The notes below the pieces were generated by a model. It worked only from the letters and a program-made list of their open reading frames with translations, ran no database searches and was not told the origin of the DNA. DNA of 30,841 bases, from NCBI GenBank assembly GCA_029256345.1, contig JAQSYC010000004.1, positions 1 through 30,841 of the forward strand, read 5' to 3'. Made by a program: the position numbers and the translations under genes. This DNA is from Clostridia bacterium. Lineage in GTDB: Bacteria; Bacillota; Clostridia; Lachnospirales; Cellulosilyticaceae. How positions within the stretch are numbered: position 1 is the stretch's first letter; every line of letters starts with the position of its first letter. Positions 18,001-25,644 of this stretch are shown here, one piece after another.

Positions 18001-20554
18001 CGCATTGCCCCTACCGTATAGGCATAGAGAGGAAGCAGAGGATGACTATACAGAACCTAGAAATCAATTGGAAAAAGAGCTTACACATATTTGGGGTGAG
18101 ATATTAGGAGTAAGTAAGGTGGGGATAGATGATAATTTCTTTGATTTAGGGGGAGAATCATTTAAAGCAATTAAAGCTGTGAGGAAAATAGGGAAACAAG
18201 TTAGTGTCATTGAGCTGTTTAGATACCCAACTATACGTCAGCTTGCTGACAGATTAAATGATACGGCTACAGTTGTGCAGGAGGGGCGGTTGATTGAATT
18301 AACGAAGGCTGATGGAAAGGAAAAATGGATTAATTTAATCTGCTTTCCATTTGCAGGGGCCAGTGCCATAGCTTTTCAACCTTTGGCAGATGTCCTTCCC
18401 AACAATTGCAGTTTGTACGCTGTTAAACTGCCAGGACATGATTTTAGCGTGCCAAATGATATACATATACCTTTGGAGCTTTTGGCGAATGAGTGCTTAG
18501 AAGAAATAAAAATAAAAGTAAAAGGGCCTATTGCTATTTATGCCCAGTGTGTGTCAGGAGCATTAGGCCTTAGATTAGCCTATTTGCTTGAACAAGAGGG
18601 AGTAAAGATAATAAGTTTATTTGAGGCGGCTAATTTCCCATCTCCGAGACTGCCAGGGAAGATTTTTGAGTTATGGTCTAAAATAGTGCCGGCAGATAGA
18701 TGGATATCGAATAGAGTTTATAGGGAAACACTTAGAAGTATAGGGAACTCTGATGAAACAGAAAATGGGAAGGAAGAGGATTTTATTATTAATGGCATAA
18801 GGTATGAGGCAAGACAGGCCGAAAATTATTTCTCAAGTCATTATTACCGCAAAGATTTAATACCTCTTAAGTGTCCTATATGTTGTATCATAGGAGAACG
18901 GGATCGTACTACAGAGTTTTATGAAGAGCGTTATCATGAGTGGGAAAAGTTTTCTCACTGTGTCAAGTTAAAAACAATTGAAAATGCCGGACACTTTTTT
19001 CAAAAATATCAAGCGAGAGAACTAAGTGGTATTATTATCGAAGAGATTATATCTGTGCTTCAACCAGAATCAATGAGTGATGTTGTGCCAGAGTTAACCA
19101 AACAGGAAGAAAAAATGGTATACAATAGTTCAGCCGATGCTCATTTATCTACCCAATCCCCTAGTATAAGCCTATTCTTATTTATTATTTTAGGACAGAT
19201 TATTTCTATTGTAGGGTCAAATTTATCAGGTTTCGCTTTGGGCGTGTGGATTTATCAGAAGACAGGATCAATCACCCAATTCAGTTTAATTTCTTTGTGT
19301 GCATTGTTACCAAGTATTTTATTGGCCCCAATAGGTGGAGCCATCGCAGATCGATGGGATAAACGGAAGATCATGATTGGAAGTGATGTTTTTGGTATTT
19401 TAGGTTCATTATTAGTTTTTTGCATGTTTTTATTGGGTAATCTTCAAGTTTGGCATATTTGTATTGCTGCAGCATTAGGGTCTATAGGAGCGACTTTTCA
19501 AAGACCAGCGTTTCTTTCGGCAATTCCGCAAATAGTACCTAAACAATATATAGGACAAGCCAATGGAATTATTCAACTGGGTATGTCGGGGGGAGAAATG
19601 TTAGGACCCATATTAGGGGGACTCCTCATTGTGATTTTGGGACTAAAGGGTATTATTTTATTGGATGTCATTTCGTGCTTGGTGTCTGTAGCTACTTTGT
19701 GTTTGGTTAGATTTCCAAAGGTATTATTTAAAAAAAGAGAAGAACCTTTTATAAAAGAACTTATAGGGGGATGGCGTTATATTGCTAAAAGAAGAAGTTT
19801 TGTTATTATGATCATTTTCTTTGTTGTTTCTAATTTTCTTATGAGTATGGTTACTGTTTTATTCACACCTTTAGCAACAACATTTACATCAACTAAAGTA
19901 TTAGGAATCGTTTTGGCTGCCAATGCAGCTGGCGTCTTAATAGGGTCTATGGTTATGAGTCTATGGGGAGGGACTAAGAGAAGGGCAGATGGAATGGTTG
20001 GGTATGTTATTTTGACAGGACTATCCATTATAGTTGCAGGAATAAGACCTTCACCGATTTGGGTAGGGTTAGGATTGTTTTTGTTTGGATTCTCGGTTGC
20101 TTTTATTGATACACATTGGCAGATCTTGATTCAGTCAAAAGTAGGACTTGAGTTACAAGGAAGAGTTTTTTCAATTAATCAGATGTTAGTGTTTGCAATG
20201 AGACCGTTGGCCTTTTTGATGGCAGGCCCTATATGTGAAAAAATTTTAAAACCTTTTATACAAAATAATAATGTATTTACAAAAATAACAAGTAGGCTAG
20301 TTGGAGCAGGCGAAGGTCGTGAGATGGGATTGTTCTTTTTGATAATTGGAGGTATATTGACGATTTGGGGATATCTGGGTTTTTGTTTTAGGCCGCTGCG
20401 TTATATGGAGGACGTGCTCCCAGATGCTATACCAGGAAGTATTATCTTAAAAGATAAAGATAAAATGCAAGCTCTTGCAGAAAAAGAAGTAAGAAATAGA
20501 CCTATAGATAGTCAAGTAGGAGAAACGAAAAATATAACAACAACTATGAATTGA
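14987..20554 (+). CDS. NRPS C-A-PCP-TE fused to a major facilitator exporter
   Basis: One 1855-residue reading frame. Leader 1-45 (SSLSPEKRQALLNLL). C domain about 48-480: SFSQRRLWFI, RHEIWRTCF, HHIVIDSWS (H182 is the second His; the usual DG is DS), HQEVPFERLVEEL. A domain about 510-1010: IFTSGSSGEPKG near 659, NNYGPTETTV at 797, YRTGDQVRY, NGKINYTAL. Pocket reads D-L-T-K-I-A-N-V-S-K, with the Asp/Asn-type first four residues (low certainty). Carrier about 1025-1095 with S1058 in LGGESF. Thioesterase about 1112-1355: nucleophile position is Cys (C1188 in YAQCVSGALG) with D1306 (GERDRT) and H1336 (ENAGHFF). After a linker, residues 1393-1825 are an MFS transporter (GGAIADRWDKRK motif A, many hydrophobic helices, EntS-like). 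ATG 14987 overlaps the previous gene. The fusion would tether condensation and release to the membrane exporter. Confidence 0.92.
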   Translation: MKKSSEYQMSSLSPEKRQALLNLLSHKRVNSLSSRSITPLERLKEINSFPASFSQRRLWFINQLKPDSIEYNIPFAYKIKGKLDVKILEKSILEIMKRHEIWRTCFQEADGEPIQVVYEKATNNIQYYDLRNLKEDQKEEKAFKIAREASHFIFNLKENPLIKFTLICKSDTEYILVIVAHHIVIDSWSIDIFKKELTVLYEAMSKNEEAILPVLKIQYADYAVWQKGQLEESIIKNKVEYWRSKLHDKMETLNMPTDYTRPSIRSFNGQAYYFTLSKPLSDTVIKTAVSNRCTPFMLLLAVYQVLFYRYTYQERIVVGSSISTRQSKETEDLIGFFVNNLVFNSKIESELSFKDYLQTVKEEVLNAYEHQEVPFERLVEELRPERDLSRTPIFQVMFNYLNVPNSHSEIKGLQLEPFGLGGSKASVDIDLFGWESEGIIHFNLEYNTTLFKQDTIMRLSKQYVTLLESVTEALEMPIGRLDLLSEQEKDTFLYKNHLTLEKGTQGVNFHTLFEKQVERIPESIAISFEGTGITYRQLNERANQLAHFLISIGIAEGKKIGLFMDRSIEMVVSIIAVLKSGACYIPLDPIYPKERIEKIVENAQLLTVLAQRVLLADFPIKTTIKLLCIETLLQDISSYSLENPRLALNDEAPMYIIFTSGSSGEPKGVVVEHRNYSSYLINIIDRLRVDRPLSFAMVSTFAADLGTTNLFVPLATGGSTHIISYECSTDPEKFSDYFRKNSIDVMKLVPSHFEALYHIQNPEDIIPNRMIIFAGEPCKWEIVESIKRLKPNCRILNNYGPTETTVSVLAHEVNLADDNVGKGYVPLGVPLSHVYVYVLDQYMQLVPKGITGELFIGGESVARGYLGKESLTAEKFIENPFIGEPARRLYRTGDQVRYLDNGAIEFIGRIDRQVKIRGYRVEPEGIEYVLKSYHLIHEAIVTTFEDELLDKRLVAYLVLTQRQETFKSNEVKRYLKTRLPDYMIPAFFVLLKEIPLNSNGKINYTALPLPYRHREEAEDDYTEPRNQLEKELTHIWGEILGVSKVGIDDNFFDLGGESFKAIKAVRKIGKQVSVIELFRYPTIRQLADRLNDTATVVQEGRLIELTKADGKEKWINLICFPFAGASAIAFQPLADVLPNNCSLYAVKLPGHDFSVPNDIHIPLELLANECLEEIKIKVKGPIAIYAQCVSGALGLRLAYLLEQEGVKIISLFEAANFPSPRLPGKIFELWSKIVPADRWISNRVYRETLRSIGNSDETENGKEEDFIINGIRYEARQAENYFSSHYYRKDLIPLKCPICCIIGERDRTTEFYEERYHEWEKFSHCVKLKTIENAGHFFQKYQARELSGIIIEEIISVLQPESMSDVVPELTKQEEKMVYNSSADAHLSTQSPSISLFLFIILGQIISIVGSNLSGFALGVWIYQKTGSITQFSLISLCALLPSILLAPIGGAIADRWDKRKIMIGSDVFGILGSLLVFCMFLLGNLQVWHICIAAALGSIGATFQRPAFLSAIPQIVPKQYIGQANGIIQLGMSGGEMLGPILGGLLIVILGLKGIILLDVISCLVSVATLCLVRFPKVLFKKREEPFIKELIGGWRYIAKRRSFVIMIIFFVVSNFLMSMVTVLFTPLATTFTSTKVLGIVLAANAAGVLIGSMVMSLWGGTKRRADGMVGYVILTGLSIIVAGIRPSPIWVGLGLFLFGFSVAFIDTHWQILIQSKVGLELQGRVFSINQMLVFAMRPLAFLMAGPICEKILKPFIQNNNVFTKITSRLVGAGEGREMGLFFLIIGGILTIWGYLGFCFRPLRYMEDVLPDAIPGSIILKDKDKMQALAEKEVRNRPIDSQVGETKNITTTMN

Positions 20555-20570
20555 GAAAGGAAGAGTCGTT

Positions 20571-21302
20571 ATGAAAACAGTTTATCTTACAGTGGATGAT
20601 GGTCCATCTGATCACAGAAAACAAAGAGTAGATATTTTAAAGAGCAGAGGCATTCAGGCTATTTGGTTCTGTGTGGGAAAAGCTATGGAAGAAAAAGAGG
20701 AAGCAGTGCTATATACTATTGAACAAGGAGGGATTATAGCCAATCATTCCTATAACCACCCTCGTTTTTCAGAAATTTCTTTAGAGGAATGTTATGATCA
20801 AATATATAAGACGGATTTAATTATTGAAGCAATTTATAATAAGGCATGTAAAAAAAGACCTGCTAAGTGGTTTAGATTTCCTTATGGGGATAAAGGAGTT
20901 AAGAAAGATTTTTTTAGTCCAATATATAGCCAAGAGGAGCTAGAGCGGATAAATAAAATACAAGATTTTTTAAAAGCTCTAGACTATACTATATTAGATT
21001 TTAAGCAAATTACTTATGATTATTATCAGAAGTTAAAACAACTTAATCACTTGGACTGGTACTGGACATATGATGTAATGGAGTGGTGTACTTTTCAAGA
21101 AGATGCACCTTTTAAAATAAGAGCACTAGAAGATGTTCTAGAGTTAATGGATTTAGATTTTCCACAAAGAGGTGCAGGACTAAATACTTTGTCATCAGAG
21201 GATATTATTGTGATACATGACCATCCGCAGACTACTTTTATGTTTGAGTCTATTATTGATAAGCTCATAAGTAAACAACTTATTTTTGAGAAAATTATTT
21301 AA
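20571..21302 (+). CDS. NodB/CE4 polysaccharide deacetylase-family protein, cytoplasmic
   Basis: Metal-dependent de-N-acetylase fold, 243 residues. It starts directly in the catalytic barrel, MKTVYLTVDDGPS, with the catalytic and metal Asp pair D9-D10. H59 and H63 in HSYNHP complete the metal site, RFPYGD is motif 3, and VIHDHPQTT supplies the late His motif. There is no signal peptide or membrane anchor, unlike the usual peptidoglycan deacetylases, so a cytosolic small-molecule substrate is likely. It follows the synthetase by 16 bases with GGAAGAG before the ATG. Next to two glycosyltransferases it most simply removes the acetyl group from an N-acetylhexosamine placed on the product or a precursor (inference), giving a free amine. 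Confidence 0.87.
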   Translation: MKTVYLTVDDGPSDHRKQRVDILKSRGIQAIWFCVGKAMEEKEEAVLYTIEQGGIIANHSYNHPRFSEISLEECYDQIYKTDLIIEAIYNKACKKRPAKWFRFPYGDKGVKKDFFSPIYSQEELERINKIQDFLKALDYTILDFKQITYDYYQKLKQLNHLDWYWTYDVMEWCTFQEDAPFKIRALEDVLELMDLDFPQRGAGLNTLSSEDIIVIHDHPQTTFMFESIIDKLISKQLIFEKII

Positions 21303-21321
21303 AATGGAAAAGATAGACAGG

Positions 21322-22029
21322 ATGTCTATATATGCTGTAAAAATAACAGATAGTAAAGATAATCAATTGATTAATACAGTGGTGCCGAGGCTGTCTTTAG
21401 AAGTTCAAGAAAAGATTAAAAGGTTAAAGAGGAAAGAGGATAAAATGAGATCGGTGATAGGGCAGCTGCTAATCAGAACAGCTGTTTGCGAGGAACTGTG
21501 TGCGAGAAAAGTTTTATTGATTGAAAAGACACCTTATGGCAAACCTTTTTTAAAAGAGTATCCATCAATTCACTTTAATTTGTCTCATTCGGGACAATGG
21601 GTAGTATGTGTTGTGCACTATTTGCCTGTTGGAATTGATATTGAAAAAATGGAAGAAATAGATTTAGGCTTCATTAAAGAGATACTGACACAATCAGAGT
21701 ACAGACAAATTGCTAACAATCCAGAAGAGAAAATAAAAGAATTGTTTTATGAGATATGGGTCGCTAAAGAAAGTGCAGTAAAAGCACTAGGCAAAGGACT
21801 TTATATGCCTTTTAATCAATTTGAGTTTTTATGGGAGGATAAAAAGTACACAGTATTACCTAAAGACTATACTCATAGATCTTTATATTTTAAACAGTAT
21901 AGACAGTTTCAAGGTTACAAATTGGCGGTATGTGCTTATACAGAAGATTTTCCAGATAAAATCATTTTAAAACAAAGGGATCAGCTTTTAGATAATTTCT
22001 TAGCAGTAAATAGTATGAAAAAGGAATGA
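21322..22029 (+). CDS. Sfp-type 4'-phosphopantetheinyl transferase
   Basis: Transfers phosphopantetheine from CoA to the carrier-domain serines (here S555 of the loading module and S1058 of the fusion protein), switching on the assembly line. 235 residues from the ATG at 21322. Motifs: KTPYGKPFL, HFNLSHSGQWVV, VGIDIEKM (magnesium-binding Asp/Glu) and WVAKESAVKALGKG. The start is chosen because MSIYAVKI aligns with Met1 of B. subtilis Sfp (MKIYGIYM). An ATG at 21304 and a TTG at 21286 are in frame but have no clear ribosome site, and 21322 itself has only a weak GGAAAAG. Last gene of the operon, ending in the terminator stem. Confidence 0.93.
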   Translation: MSIYAVKITDSKDNQLINTVVPRLSLEVQEKIKRLKRKEDKMRSVIGQLLIRTAVCEELCARKVLLIEKTPYGKPFLKEYPSIHFNLSHSGQWVVCVVHYLPVGIDIEKMEEIDLGFIKEILTQSEYRQIANNPEEKIKELFYEIWVAKESAVKALGKGLYMPFNQFEFLWEDKKYTVLPKDYTHRSLYFKQYRQFQGYKLAVCAYTEDFPDKIILKQRDQLLDNFLAVNSMKKE

Positions 22030-22059
22030 GTGAGAGTAATTTCTCAATCATTCCTTTTT
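22018..22059. terminator. Bidirectional terminator closing the synthetase operon
   Basis: An 18-bp stem (22018-22035 with 22042-22059) with one mismatch and a 6-base loop. It starts with AAAAA and ends with TTTTT, so it serves both directions. It contains the stop codons of both the transferase and the converging aminotransferase gene. Confidence 0.9.
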
Positions 22060-23151
22060 CATTGTGAGCTGCTTTAATTTGGTGAGCAGTTTGTCATTTT
22101 GTTTAGGTTTTAAAAAACAAAATCTTATATAGCGGTCATCTAAAAAAGGAAAAGAACTGGCATTACGAATCAGCATGCCTTCCTTCATACAAGCCTCTAA
22201 AATAGTATAAGAGGTGATGGCGGGATTAAGTATTTTTAAAAGAACAAAGTTGGCTGCAGGGACAAACAGCTGCAGAGCATCGTTGCTTGTAAGTTCTTTG
22301 ATAACACGGTTTCTTTCTGCCACAAACAGTTGATGGGTCTGGCTGATGTAATCCGTATCTGTCAGCATCACTTGGGCCGCGAAAGCAGCAAGGCTGTTGA
22401 TGGTCCAAGGGTTTTGAAGGTGTTCAATAGAAGTTTTGAGTGCGCCATTTGAGCAAAGACCATACCCAAATCTCAGGCCAGGGGAGGAAAAAAATTTAGA
22501 AATGCCTCGTAAGACCAGTAGGTTATCGTGCTGAGCAATGAGAGGAACTGCAGAGTAAACAGTAGGGTCATCACAAAACTCAATATAGGTTTCATCAATC
22601 AGAGTGAAAATGTCATGTTTTTTTGCAGTATTTAAAATAAGTTCAAGGTTTTCCATAGTAATGCCTGTGCTGGTAGGGTTGTTGGGATTACATAAAATAA
22701 GCATGTCAAAGGAAGCGTCAAGGGTATGGATAAGTTTTGAAGGATCAAGGATAAAGGAATCCTGTGCTTTTAGTTCAAAGTATTCACAGGTGCCTCCAAG
22801 AAGTGTTATTTCACGTTCGTACTCAGAATAGGTGGGGCCTAGGACAAGAACTTTTTGGGGTTTAAGGGTTTTGATGGACACCGAAATCAGCTCAGTAGAA
22901 CCGTTGCCAACAATAATATGTGAGGGGTTCACTGAGCAATAATGACTTATTTGCTTTTTAAGATGGGTATAATGTTTATCCGGATAAGTTGTAATAAGGT
23001 CAATGTTTGCCATAAGAGCCTCCTTTGCTTTAGGAGATACCCCAAGGGGGTTAATATTACCGCTAAAATCCCAAATGCTATTTCTGTCTATGTTGTAAAA
23101 TGCAGAAGCTGCATCTAAATCTCCGCCATGCAAATAATGTTCGCTTTTCAT
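22048..23151 (-). CDS. PLP-dependent class I/II aminotransferase, CobD/HisC-like
   Basis: 367 residues. The N-terminal HGGD and DFSGNINPLG resemble L-threonine-phosphate decarboxylase (CobD) and the closely related histidinol-phosphate aminotransferases. NPNNPTS, DETYIEF and GISKFFSSPGLRFGYG (Schiff-base Lys and phosphate-binding Arg) are intact, so it should bind PLP. No cobalamin or histidine genes are nearby to decide the substrate. The ATG at 23151 has only a weak ribosome site (AGGCG). It is transcribed from its own promoter, against the synthetase operon and separated from it by a terminator, so a role in that pathway is unlikely. Confidence 0.87.
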   Translation of the reverse strand: MKSEHYLHGGDLDAASAFYNIDRNSIWDFSGNINPLGVSPKAKEALMANIDLITTYPDKHYTHLKKQISHYCSVNPSHIIVGNGSTELISVSIKTLKPQKVLVLGPTYSEYEREITLLGGTCEYFELKAQDSFILDPSKLIHTLDASFDMLILCNPNNPTSTGITMENLELILNTAKKHDIFTLIDETYIEFCDDPTVYSAVPLIAQHDNLLVLRGISKFFSSPGLRFGYGLCSNGALKTSIEHLQNPWTINSLAAFAAQVMLTDTDYISQTHQLFVAERNRVIKELTSNDALQLFVPAANFVLLKILNPAITSYTILEACMKEGMLIRNASSFPFLDDRYIRFCFLKPKQNDKLLTKLKQLTMKKE

Positions 23152-23192
23152 AGGATTCGCCTACTTTCTTAATTTGAAAAATGAATACTAAT

Positions 23193-23221
23193 ACTATACT
23201 ATACTCATATCTTAAAGTCAA
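23193..23221 (-). promoter_or_regulatory. Sigma-A promoter of the aminotransferase gene
   Basis: On the minus strand: TTGACT (23221-23216), 17-base spacer, TATAGT (23198-23193), about 42 bases before the start codon. Confidence 0.8.
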
Positions 23222-23243
23222 AGCGTATAAAAAGAGGTATATT

Positions 23244-23272
23244 TTGAAGTGAAAAGATGGTATACTTATAGT
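23244..23272 (+). promoter_or_regulatory. Sigma-A promoter of topB
   Basis: TTGAAG (23244-23249), 17-base spacer, TATAGT (23267-23272). The expected RNA start is near 23279, just before the hairpin at 23293. Confidence 0.7.
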
Positions 23273-23292
23273 CAATAACTTGGACTGAAATC

Positions 23293-23331
23293 AAACAGAC
23301 ACAAAGGAGAAAAGCCGTTGTGTCTGTTTTT
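23293..23331 (+). terminator. Terminator-like hairpin in the topB leader
   Basis: Perfect 12-bp stem AAACAGACACAA (23293-23304) with TTGTGTCTGTTT (23318-23329), a 13-base loop, and a T run at 23327-23331. It lies between the topB promoter and its start codon, so it can only act on topB transcription. The loop carries AGGAG, which would pair with 16S rRNA, followed by an in-frame TTG at 23318. An attenuator or short leader RNA is possible. Confidence 0.65.
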
Positions 23332-23383
23332 ATCGGAAGAGGTTTCAGATGAGAAAGACATACTTATAGTAGGAGATGAAACG

Positions 23384-25561
23384 ATGAGGGTAATAATTGC
23401 TGAAAAACCTTCGGTAGCTAAAAATATAGCAGATGCACTTAAAATAAAAACAAGAAATGATGGATATTTTGAAGGTCAGGAGTATTTGATTACTTGGGCT
23501 TTTGGACATCTTCTGGAGCTTTTTGATGCGAAAGACTACGATGAGAAAATGAAAATATGGCGTCTTGAAAATTTCCCTTTTATACCAGATGCTTTCCAGT
23601 ATAAAGTAAAAGAAAATAAGCAGAAAAAAACCACTGACTTAGGGGCGAAAAAACAGCTGAAGTGTATTAAAACACTGATTAACAGACAGGATGTAGAAGG
23701 GGTTATATCAGCTTGTGACTATGACAGAGAAGGACAAATCATAGCAGATATTATTTTTGCATACCTTAAAGTAAAAAAACCTATTTATAGACTACTCCTG
23801 AATGAATGGACAGAAAAAGAAGTGGTTAAAGGCATCGAACAGATTGTTCCTAACAAACAGATGAAACCTCTGCAGGATGCGGGAATCAGCAGGCAGCAGG
23901 CAGATTGGCTTATAGGGATTAATCTAACATCTGTTGCCACACTTAAATACGGGGGGAAGGGACAGCTTTTAAATGTAGGACGTGTTCTTTTACCTACTTT
24001 AAAGATGATTTATGACAGAGATATTGAAATAGAAAATTTTAAACAAGAGCCTTACTATAAATTAGCTGCTAGGTTTGAAAGAGATGACATAAGTTATGAA
24101 GGTACCTATACCGAAGATAAAAAAGATAAATTCGAAGATAAGGCCTATCTCGAACAAATCAAAAATGATGTCACCAATAAAGGGGCAGTCATTACTAAAA
24201 AAGAAGTGGTACAGAAGACGGAATATCCTCAAAGTTTATTTAATCTATCGGCTCTGCAAGGTTATATAACCAGTAAATATCAGGGCTTTACCTCAGATAA
24301 AGTTTTGACCATTGCGCAGTCCCTTTATGAAAAAAAATATATTACCTATCCAAGAACGGCAAGCAGTGTATTAGACGAAAGTCTTGTAGATAAAGCGAGA
24401 AGTGTACTTAATGTGTTAAAAAAAGGTCTGCCTTTTGAAGAAGAGATTAAATTTGTTGTGACTAAAAAAGTATTCAACAGCAGCAAGGTAGAAAGCCATA
24501 GTGCGATTATACCCACTTATATTATTCCAAGGAATTTATCACCGCAGGAAGAAAAAGTCTATTTGGCTGTAAGAAATAGATTTTTGGCACAATTTATGCC
24601 TCCGGCAGCAGTAGAGGAGACTGTTTTATATACCACTGTTGATGAGACAGACTTTGTTTTTATCACCAAAGGAAAAATTCAAAAAGAATTGGGGTATAAA
24701 AAAATAGAACAAGAACAAACTAAGGATGTTATCTTGCCAGATGTCAACGAAGGCCTAAAAGTATCTGTACAAAATCCAGTGGTAACAGAACACAAAACAA
24801 AACCCCCTGCCCCTTATACAGAAAAAACCTTACTTAGAGCAATGGAAACTTGTGGTAAGCAATTTAAGGATGAAGAGCAAAAGGAAAATAGTGAACTGAT
24901 GGAAGCTATTTTAAGCGGTTTTAGTATCGGAACGCCGGCTACCAGAGCTGAAACCCTCAAAAAACTTAATACAACCGAATATACAGTGATGCAAAAAAAG
25001 AATATAAGATGTACACCAAAAGGAAGATACATTATAGAAACGCTTCCTGTCAAAGAACTTATGGATCTTGAATACACAGGTAAATTAGAAAAGATACTTC
25101 ATGATATTGAAAAAGGAACTGTACTAAAAAATGAATTTCTCAATCACATCAAACTTTTTATACAGCAATCAATCACTGAAATAAAAAAGCAAAGAACCTA
25201 TGGATTAAATAGTATTACAAAAGAAAAAGCAGTTCAAGAAAAAACCTCTCCCGAAAGAGAAGTTTTAGGAAAGTGTCCACAGTGTGGGAGTGATATTGTG
25301 GAAGGACAAAAAGGTTTTGGCTGTATGGGCTATAAAACAGGCTGTAAATTTGTGATATGGAAAGAAAATACTGAGCTTATTGCCTATGGTAAAAAAGTAA
25401 CCAAAACTTTAGTTAAGGCACTTCTTAAAAACGGAGAAACTAAAATTAAAAATGTAAAAATAAGTGATGGCAGAATCGGAGAGCTGGTTGTAATGTGCAG
25501 CAAGCTAAATCATGAACAAGGTTATAAGGTGAGTATCAATTGGTTTCAAACAGATAATTGA
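23384..25561 (+). CDS. topB: DNA topoisomerase III
   Basis: Type IA topoisomerase that passes single strands and decatenates DNA. It has 725 residues from the ATG at 23384 (GGAGATG upstream). The N-terminus MRVIIAEKPSVAKNIADAL is the family start; an in-frame TTG at 23318 would add 22 residues with no family match and is rejected. The Toprim motif is D112-Y-D-R-E116-G. Y322 in KKYITYPRTASS is the active-site tyrosine, with ISRQQADWLIGINLTS and GFSIGTPATRAETL also typical. A C-terminal CPQCGSD segment with later Cys residues (GCMGYKTGC) looks like a zinc-ribbon remnant. Single-gene unit. Confidence 0.95.
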   Translation: MRVIIAEKPSVAKNIADALKIKTRNDGYFEGQEYLITWAFGHLLELFDAKDYDEKMKIWRLENFPFIPDAFQYKVKENKQKKTTDLGAKKQLKCIKTLINRQDVEGVISACDYDREGQIIADIIFAYLKVKKPIYRLLLNEWTEKEVVKGIEQIVPNKQMKPLQDAGISRQQADWLIGINLTSVATLKYGGKGQLLNVGRVLLPTLKMIYDRDIEIENFKQEPYYKLAARFERDDISYEGTYTEDKKDKFEDKAYLEQIKNDVTNKGAVITKKEVVQKTEYPQSLFNLSALQGYITSKYQGFTSDKVLTIAQSLYEKKYITYPRTASSVLDESLVDKARSVLNVLKKGLPFEEEIKFVVTKKVFNSSKVESHSAIIPTYIIPRNLSPQEEKVYLAVRNRFLAQFMPPAAVEETVLYTTVDETDFVFITKGKIQKELGYKKIEQEQTKDVILPDVNEGLKVSVQNPVVTEHKTKPPAPYTEKTLLRAMETCGKQFKDEEQKENSELMEAILSGFSIGTPATRAETLKKLNTTEYTVMQKKNIRCTPKGRYIIETLPVKELMDLEYTGKLEKILHDIEKGTVLKNEFLNHIKLFIQQSITEIKKQRTYGLNSITKEKAVQEKTSPEREVLGKCPQCGSDIVEGQKGFGCMGYKTGCKFVIWKENTELIAYGKKVTKTLVKALLKNGETKIKNVKISDGRIGELVVMCSKLNHEQGYKVSINWFQTDN

Positions 25562-25576
25562 AATTACAGGAAATTG

Positions 25577-25606
25577 TTGACAGGCTGCCTTAAAAAATAG
25601 TATTAT
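25577..25606 (+). promoter_or_regulatory. Sigma-A promoter of the ferredoxin gene
   Basis: TTGACA (25577-25582), 18-base spacer, TATTAT (25601-25606), about 40 bases before the start codon. Confidence 0.75.
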
Positions 25607-25644
25607 AAATTTGAAATTTAATTACATTATGGAGGTAACAGACA

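Noticed and set aside
22048..23151. Aminotransferase as part of the NRPS pathway
   Set aside because: Opposite strand, own promoter, and separated by a bidirectional terminator; nothing links it to the pathway but proximity.
23318..23383. TTG start giving topB 22 extra residues
   Set aside because: The family begins at MRVIIAEKPS (23384) with GGAGATG upstream; the TTG lies in the right arm of the leader hairpin. Kept only as a possible leader feature.
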